From Cloacibacterium sp046296655 (GTDB lineage Bacteria; Bacteroidota; Bacteroidia; Flavobacteriales; Weeksellaceae), in the NCBI GenBank assembly GCA_046296655.1, contig JBKBLE010000003.1, positions 1-64,000 of the forward strand: DNA of 64,000 bases, given 5' to 3'. Each line of letters opens with the position of its first letter. Within the stretch, counting starts at the first letter, position 1. The notes below the pieces were generated by a model, which ran no database searches, was not told where the DNA came from, and saw nothing but the letters and a program-made list of their open reading frames with translations. Below are positions 59,317 to 64,000 of the stretch, one piece after another. Both the position numbers and the translations under genes were made by a program.

Positions 59317-59598
59317 CTAAAATTTTGTGAATAGCCTATAATAACAAAAATTCCATAAAAAAACAAATCCAATTCCAAGAATAATACTAACAATAGCTCT
59401 ATAAAAAATACTTTTATTTAATCCATAATTAAAATATTTGGAATGATCATTTTTCAATTCTAGCTCTAATTCTTTTAATCTTCTTTTTGAATATTTAGTA
59501 TTCTTTATAGAGTACACAATAATACTTAAACCAAAAAATAAACAAAAAATTCACCAAATCAGAGGATTATCTTTCATAAACAAATCAAATGCATTCAT
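59317..59598 (-). pseudogene. Small membrane protein gene interrupted by a TGA codon
   Basis: The frame opens with ATG at 59598 (MNAFDLFMKDNPLIW) and meets TGA at 59553-59551, next to TGG codons for Trp. The same frame then continues IFCLFFGLSIIVYSIKNTKYSKRRLKELELELKNDH ... SIILGIGFVFLWNF to a stop at 59317. Both hydrophobic segments continue through the TGA as one plausible protein of 92 residues, so it probably was one gene with a Trp-to-stop change. Downstream starts (59517) could still give a 66-residue fragment with one membrane helix. Confidence 0.55.
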
Positions 59599-59601
59599 AA
59601 A

Positions 59602-60228
59602 CTAAACATCCAAATAATCAGAACTTTCTGGTAAATTTACAATTCTCTCGATGGGATAAATAAACATATCATCAAAATCATTCATGGCGTTAATCAACTG
59701 AAAGTGAGAGAATTCCTTAATGTTTTGCAGCGTAATTTCGGTTTCTTTTATTTTCTTTTCGTGAAGCAAATGTTGGCGCATCACACCGTTTAACAGATAA
59801 GTAGTCGGCGTAAACCATTCTTTGCCTTTCAAGAAAAGAATATTGGTATAAGAAGTATCCGTAATGTGATTGTTTTTCACCACAATGATTTCTTCTGTTT
59901 TAGCATTGGTTTTCATGCGTTCAAATTCCTTTCTATCTTCAAATTTGAAAGAATAATCGTAAGAATTATTTTCCACCAACTGAAAATTTTCAATTTCGGG
60001 AATCGCATAAGGAATGAGTTGTGTGGTGAATTTTTTATCTAAATCATACACGATGCGAAGTTTGTACAAACCATCTTCATCATGCTCTAAATTTTTAAAA
60101 ATTTTGGCCAAATCTATAGAACCTTCTTTGCCAAAATGTGCAAAAGTTTGGTTCACTCGTTTTTGATGTAAGTCTAGCAAAAAGGCTTTTTGGTCTTCTA
60201 TTTTAATGCTTTCAATGAATCGGGACAT
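59602..60228 (-). CDS. pabC: Aminotransferase class IV (4-amino-4-deoxychorismate lyase-like)
   Basis: The 208-residue PLP enzyme is of the fold type IV class. LRIVYDLDKKFTTQLIPYAIPEIENF and HITDTSYTNILFLKGKEWFTPTTYLLNGVMR contain the substrate- and PLP-binding parts; the Lys of the PLP Schiff base is expected in the KTNAKTEEI region (TNAKTEE). It is shorter than branched-chain aminotransferases and fits 4-amino-4-deoxychorismate lyase. It overlaps the end of pabB by 17 nt and would complete p-aminobenzoate synthesis. The symbol rests on the neighbour; the function is inferred. Confidence 0.78.
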   Translation of the reverse strand: MSRFIESIKIEDQKAFLLDLHQKRVNQTFAHFGKEGSIDLAKIFKNLEHDEDGLYKLRIVYDLDKKFTTQLIPYAIPEIENFQLVENNSYDYSFKFEDRKEFERMKTNAKTEEIIVVKNNHITDTSYTNILFLKGKEWFTPTTYLLNGVMRQHLLHEKKIKETEITLQNIKEFSHFQLINAMNDFDDMFIYPIERIVNLPESSDYLDV

Positions 60229-61189
60229 AAATTTTGTTTTTCATTTCTTGGTATTCATCTGCTAATTTACTCAAATGTGTAATTCCACCGCCACTTCGGA
60301 ATGTTAAATTTTCGCCGTTTTGTTGAATAAATCTTATCATCACACAAGAATCTAAATTCTCCCCATCAAAATAACCGCAAACTCCTGTATAAAAGCCTCT
60401 TTCATAAGTTTCTGCTTCTAAGATAATTTCTAAGGTTTTGGGTTTTGGAGCGCCCAAAATACTTCCTGCAGGAAGCAAGGTTTTCATCAAACTTCCTGTT
60501 TTATTTTGAAATTCTGGCTTTACTTTTCCCGAAATTTCAGAACTCATTGCATAGAGATTTTTGTTTCGGGTTTTTAAGAAATCTATTCTTTGGAATTCAT
60601 CTAATTTCACCCAATCTGCAACCATACTCAAGTCGTTTCTGAGCAAATCTACTACGGTGTAATGCTCTGCTTTTTCCTTCACCGAGTTTTTTAGTTCATC
60701 TATGGCATTTGGAACAGACGCTTCGATAGTTCCTTTCATAGGATGCGTAAAAATCTCTTGATTTTTAATTTCCACAAAAGTTTCTGGCGAAAAAAAAGTA
60801 AAATTATCTGGGAGTAAAACCTTGTACTTTGCTTCAGATCTGTAGAAAATTTCTTCTAAAGAAAGATTAGTCTCAATAGGCGTTTCACAAGTGTAATTGA
60901 TTAAATAAGAATCTCCCAATTTCAAATGATTTTGCACGATTTCAAAACCTTTTTGGTAATCTTCTTTGGATTGAGGGAAAGATTTCCAAGTTACTTCTTT
61001 CGTTTCAAACGTAAATGGTTGAATGTTTTTAAAATTTGGAAAATCAACCAATATTTTTTGCGCTTCTAAATCTTCTTGACTGAAAACGAGCACATTTTCC
61101 ATTAAAAAATCAATCACAAAAAAGAAAGGAACTTTCTTTAGAGAAAGCTCGTCCATTTCTGAAAATTTCTGTTCGTTGATTTTTAACAT
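60212..61189 (-). CDS. pabB: Aminodeoxychorismate synthase component I
   Basis: The 325-residue chorismate-binding enzyme has the motifs HPMKGTIEAS, VVDLLRNDLSMVADW, LLPAGSILGAPKPKTLEII, YERGFYTGVCGYF and IRFIQQNGENLTFRSGGGI, all characteristic of PabB/TrpE. It amidates chorismate in the first step of p-aminobenzoate synthesis with a separate glutaminase. It is shorter than TrpE because it lacks most of the N-terminal region, usual in Bacteroidota. It is cotranscribed with pabC. Confidence 0.9.
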   Translation of the reverse strand: MLKINEQKFSEMDELSLKKVPFFFVIDFLMENVLVFSQEDLEAQKILVDFPNFKNIQPFTFETKEVTWKSFPQSKEDYQKGFEIVQNHLKLGDSYLINYTCETPIETNLSLEEIFYRSEAKYKVLLPDNFTFFSPETFVEIKNQEIFTHPMKGTIEASVPNAIDELKNSVKEKAEHYTVVDLLRNDLSMVADWVKLDEFQRIDFLKTRNKNLYAMSSEISGKVKPEFQNKTGSLMKTLLPAGSILGAPKPKTLEIILEAETYERGFYTGVCGYFDGENLDSCVMIRFIQQNGENLTFRSGGGITHLSKLADEYQEMKNKIYVPIH

Positions 61190-61305
61190 CGTGCAAATTT
61201 ACAAATTAGAACTTGAGATTTCAGAATTTTTAAAATTTAAACGGTTTCTCATTTTACAATCTTACGATTGCTTTACTTTACATCAAAAAAGATTACTTTT
61301 GCAAC

Positions 61306-62037
61306 ATGAATCAAGAAAATTTACCAAAGGCAAAAATCACTTTAGACGAGGTGATTAATCAGTCTTTTAAATATTGGAAAGCTACGCTTTCGTTTCAGTT
61401 TGTGGTGACCGTTTTATATTTTGGAATTATTTTTATTTCAGAATTTCAGTTGGTGCAGTATTATTTTGGAGATCAATTATATATTTTCACGCCAGAGCTT
61501 TTACAAGATCCTATAAAATTTAATTTAAAAATAAGAGAACTTCTCGCTACGGAGAACGGAAGTTATTTCCAAATTGTTATCTCATTATTAAAAGCATCAC
61601 TTTTTCCTTTATTCATTGGTCTTTTCAGAGTTTATACTTTAATTGATGAAGGCAAAAAACTTAGCATATCAGAAGTTTTAGATGGTTATAAAGGAAGTAA
61701 TTTCTTTAAACTTTGGGGTTATGCAATTTTCTGGAATGTTATTTTTAGTTTTGGAATGTCATTCTTTTTCATTCCAGGTATTTTATGGGTGTTTCTTACT
61801 GTTTTTGTAGGTCCGTTATTGTATTTCACACCAATGAGAATGTTAGAAGCCATCAATGTCAGCGCAAAAGTAGCTTGGGCAAATTGGAAAATTGTTTTAC
61901 CATGTGCTATCATCGCATTTTTATTCAGTTATAGCGGATTTATCTTATTTTTTGTAGGATTTTTATTCACTTATCCTTTCTGGAATGCTATTATTTATAC
62001 TTTATTCAAAAAATTCTTCAGCATAAAATTTGTATAA
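61306..62037 (+). CDS. Multi-pass membrane protein of unknown function
   Basis: The 243-residue protein has about six membrane segments (FVVTVLYFGIIFISE, IVISLLKASLFPLFIGLFRV, LWGYAIFWNVIFSFGMSFFFIPGILWVFLTVFVGPLLYF, IIAFLFSYSGFILFFVGFLF). It has the NQSFKYWKATLS start typical of a small family found in Bacteroidota. The following gene shows a similar layout (KEIGSILSHAFESFTGTFLYALVF), suggesting paralogues. The function is unknown. It is divergent from pabB. Confidence 0.72.
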   Translation: MNQENLPKAKITLDEVINQSFKYWKATLSFQFVVTVLYFGIIFISEFQLVQYYFGDQLYIFTPELLQDPIKFNLKIRELLATENGSYFQIVISLLKASLFPLFIGLFRVYTLIDEGKKLSISEVLDGYKGSNFFKLWGYAIFWNVIFSFGMSFFFIPGILWVFLTVFVGPLLYFTPMRMLEAINVSAKVAWANWKIVLPCAIIAFLFSYSGFILFFVGFLFTYPFWNAIIYTLFKKFFSIKFV

Positions 62038-62095
62038 AATGTAACGAAACTTTGAGAAAAATAACTAATTTTGGTAGAACTCAATTAAAAAAATT

Positions 62096-62881
62096 ATGGA
62101 AAATTTTACCGAAGTAAACCAACCTATTACACCCAAAAAGGAAATAGGAAGTATTCTTTCTCATGCATTCGAAAGTTTTACGGGAACTTTTTTATATGCA
62201 TTAGTCTTTGTAGTCATTTACCTTTTAGCGTATTTCATCTTTAATGGTCTGTTGTCTTTCTTGATTCCAGGCGGTGGAGATTATCAAAATGAAGTCATGA
62301 GAGTCATGAATGATTTTGTAGAAGAAAAAAAGTATGACCTTAATGCTATTACAGAATTACAAAACAGTTTAGATGCGGCCAGAACTACTGCCGTAATGAT
62401 TTCTGAAGTGATTTCTAAAAGTATTACTTCGGCGTTATTGGCTCCATTAGTGGTAGGAATTATTTACATTTCTTATCAGTTCAGTGCTAAAAAAGAGGTA
62501 GAATTCGGTGATTTATTCATTGGTTTCAGACAAAATACCGCACAAATCATTATTTACGGATTCATTACTACAGCGCTTATTCAAGCTGGCTTAGAAATCA
62601 ATATGCTGATTGGCATGTATCTTTCTTTTGCTTTTTTCATAGGATTACCGATTGTATTTTTTGAAAATACCTCAGCAATTGAAGGTATTAGAAAATCATT
62701 TTCTCTGGTTCATGCTAATTTTATCACCGTATTAGTATTGTGGCTTTTAGCAGGAATTATCTCTTCTGCAGGAGTTTTATTTTGCTTAGTTGGAGTTCTA
62801 TTTACCTTTCCGTTTTTCTTTACCGCAAGATATTCTATCTATTCGGCGATTTGCGGAGCTCCTTACGAAGTAAAATCTTAA
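62096..62881 (+). CDS. Multi-pass membrane protein, related in layout to its neighbour
   Basis: The 261-residue protein has about six membrane segments in the same arrangement as the preceding protein: an N-terminal amphipathic segment, a long hydrophobic stretch, a soluble loop (DDFVEEKKYDLNAITELQNSLDAART-like) and a C-terminal hydrophobic region (VLVLWLLAGIISSAGVLFCLVGVLFTFPFFFTA). It follows 58 nt after the first gene. I recognise no function. Confidence 0.7.
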   Translation: MENFTEVNQPITPKKEIGSILSHAFESFTGTFLYALVFVVIYLLAYFIFNGLLSFLIPGGGDYQNEVMRVMNDFVEEKKYDLNAITELQNSLDAARTTAVMISEVISKSITSALLAPLVVGIIYISYQFSAKKEVEFGDLFIGFRQNTAQIIIYGFITTALIQAGLEINMLIGMYLSFAFFIGLPIVFFENTSAIEGIRKSFSLVHANFITVLVLWLLAGIISSAGVLFCLVGVLFTFPFFFTARYSIYSAICGAPYEVKS

Positions 62882-62902
62882 AATTTTATAAACAATTTAC
62901 AG

Positions 62903-62932
62903 AAAGCAACAGATTTTAATGTTGCTTTTTTT
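62903..62932 (+). terminator. Terminator of the membrane-protein pair
   Basis: AAAGCAAC / GTTGCTTT with a ten-base loop and a T-run, 21 nt after the second gene. Confidence 0.75.
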
Positions 62933-62958
62933 ATTAAATTCGCATTAAAACAAAACTA

Positions 62959-64000
62959 ATGCACGCAGACCAAATCAGTAATAACAAAATCCGTCAAGTT
63001 TTCATGTTGGCGGTTATTATCATTCTTTCAGCGATAATATTATACAATCTCAGTGATTTTTTGCCTTCCTTGTTGGGAGCCATCACGTTGTACATTATTT
63101 CTAGAAGTTGGAATTTTAAACTCATTGAAGAAAAAGGTTGGAAACCTTGGCTTGCTGCATTGGTCATTATCTTAATTTGTCTGGTCATCATTGTGATTCC
63201 CACGTATTTCACCATTGAAGTTTTAGTGAATAAAATAAGTGATGCAAAAGCTTATACAGAGAATATTACTCAATTTTTTGAAAAAATAGAAACTTATATT
63301 CGTGCCAAAACAGGGTTTGAAATTTTAAGTAACGGAAACTTAGAAAAAATCACAGGATTTGTTACGCAAGCTTCCACCGCTATTCTGAATACTACGGTTA
63401 ACATGATTAGTATAATTGTGGGCATGTTTTTCATTTTGTACTTCATGCTTACAAAAGGAAGATTATTCGAAAGAATTCTCACTTCAATTTCTCCTTTAAA
63501 GAAAGCGAATGACCAGAAAATTGGCGAAAAATTCACAAGAATGGTAATTGCCAATGCGGTAGGAATTCCAGTTGTAGCACTTGTTCAAGCCATAGTTGCA
63601 TTGATTAGTTATTATATTTTTGATGCTCCAAGTCCTTTATTATTGTTTATCCTTACTTTTATTGGCAGTATGATTCCGATTGTGGGAGCAGCTATCATTT
63701 ATGTTCCAGTTGGTTTATTTATGCTTGCAAGTGGCGACACTTTTGGTGGATTAGGAGTTCTAGCTTATGGATTTTTAGTAGTGGGATTGGTAGATAATGT
63801 TTTCAGATTTACTTTTTTGAAAAAATTAGAAAACATTCATCCATTAAATACCGTTTTTGGAATTATTTTAGGACTAAAGATTTTTGGATTTTTTGGTTTA
63901 ATATTTGGGCCGATTTTAGTTTCTATCACTATTCTGTTGATGCAAATTTATGGAGACGAATTTTCTGAAGAAACTGAAGATTCTCCGAAGGACATTGTTC
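62959..64000 (+). CDS. AI-2E family transporter (partial, runs off the window)
   Basis: The reading frame is open from ATG at 62959 to the window end, giving at least 347 residues. The product has seven or eight membrane helices with an N-terminal helix pair (MLAVIIILSAIILYNLSDFLPSLLGAI), a central periplasmic segment with SWNFKLIEEKGWKPWLA and a C-terminal ITFIGSMIPIVGAAIIYVPVGL and FGLIFGPILVS, typical of the AI-2E/PerM family of membrane proteins. Their transport role is broad; no autoinducer link can be shown. No stop codon is seen. Confidence 0.85.
   Translation, partial: MHADQISNNKIRQVFMLAVIIILSAIILYNLSDFLPSLLGAITLYIISRSWNFKLIEEKGWKPWLAALVIILICLVIIVIPTYFTIEVLVNKISDAKAYTENITQFFEKIETYIRAKTGFEILSNGNLEKITGFVTQASTAILNTTVNMISIIVGMFFILYFMLTKGRLFERILTSISPLKKANDQKIGEKFTRMVIANAVGIPVVALVQAIVALISYYIFDAPSPLLLFILTFIGSMIPIVGAAIIYVPVGLFMLASGDTFGGLGVLAYGFLVVGLVDNVFRFTFLKKLENIHPLNTVFGIILGLKIFGFFGLIFGPILVSITILLMQIYGDEFSEETEDSPKDIV

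Overview
The window is a chromosomal segment of a low-GC member of the Bacteroidota, most likely family Weeksellaceae (Chryseobacterium/Cloacibacterium-like). The evidence is a SusC/SusD pair, a PorV-like type IX secretion protein, DUF4252 and DUF4476 proteins, type B L31, a GlmU-like sugar nucleotidyltransferase, single-gene AddA-type helicase-nuclease, and TAnnTTTG promoter -7 boxes in front of pyrG, argS, recA, rseP, menD, tRNA-Asn and tmRNA. No species is assigned because no search could be run.

Layout. 1-500 is the tail of an rRNA operon (23S 3' end, 5S, terminator). 750-24631 is mostly core housekeeping: acyl-CoA carboxylase, EamA transporter, PorV2-like protein, uvrC, a RAYT transposase framed by REP palindromes, an AddA-like helicase-nuclease, groL/groS, an M1 peptidase, HupE-like protein, AcpH, radA, pyrG, yidC and rnhB. 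24766-29274 is a SusC/SusD nutrient uptake pair. 29354-37138 holds argS, menE, arfB, a deoxyhypusine synthase-like gene, dinB-family, crp-family and recA genes, with unusually many dispersed repeats between and even inside them. 37303-45459 has a secreted phosphatase-like protein, two DUF4252 proteins, a GlmU-like protein, rpmE2, a lipoprotein-led operon with MazG-like, PspC and GNAT proteins, and a SIMPL protein. 45751-46147 is tmRNA (tag GNEEFALAA), followed by an IS5-like element (46440-47907) that has removed the 5' end of a DUF4476 gene. 48698-51940 is core again, ending in rseP. 52018-57065 is a 5-kb genomic island in tRNA-Asn, with a 45-nt copy of the tRNA 3' end at its far boundary and no integrase. 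57323-64000 holds menD, a small broken membrane gene, pabC-like/pabB, two membrane proteins and an AI-2E transporter that runs off the window.

The most notable material is non-coding and mobile. (1) A RAYT transposase lies between mirror-image REP doublets, and a matching doublet lies 25 kb away after arfB. (2) At least six copies of a hairpin element share conserved flanks around variable stems; two of them carry a second repeat in the loop. (3) menE has taken up several of these short repeats in frame. (4) The deoxyhypusine synthase-like gene is enclosed by two nested pairs of inverted repeats. (5) The tRNA-Asn island seems to supply a replacement terminator for the tRNA and carries a Kelch/transmembrane sensor-like protein, small lipoproteins and decayed genes. 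No CRISPR array and no recognisable defence or secondary-metabolite cluster was seen.
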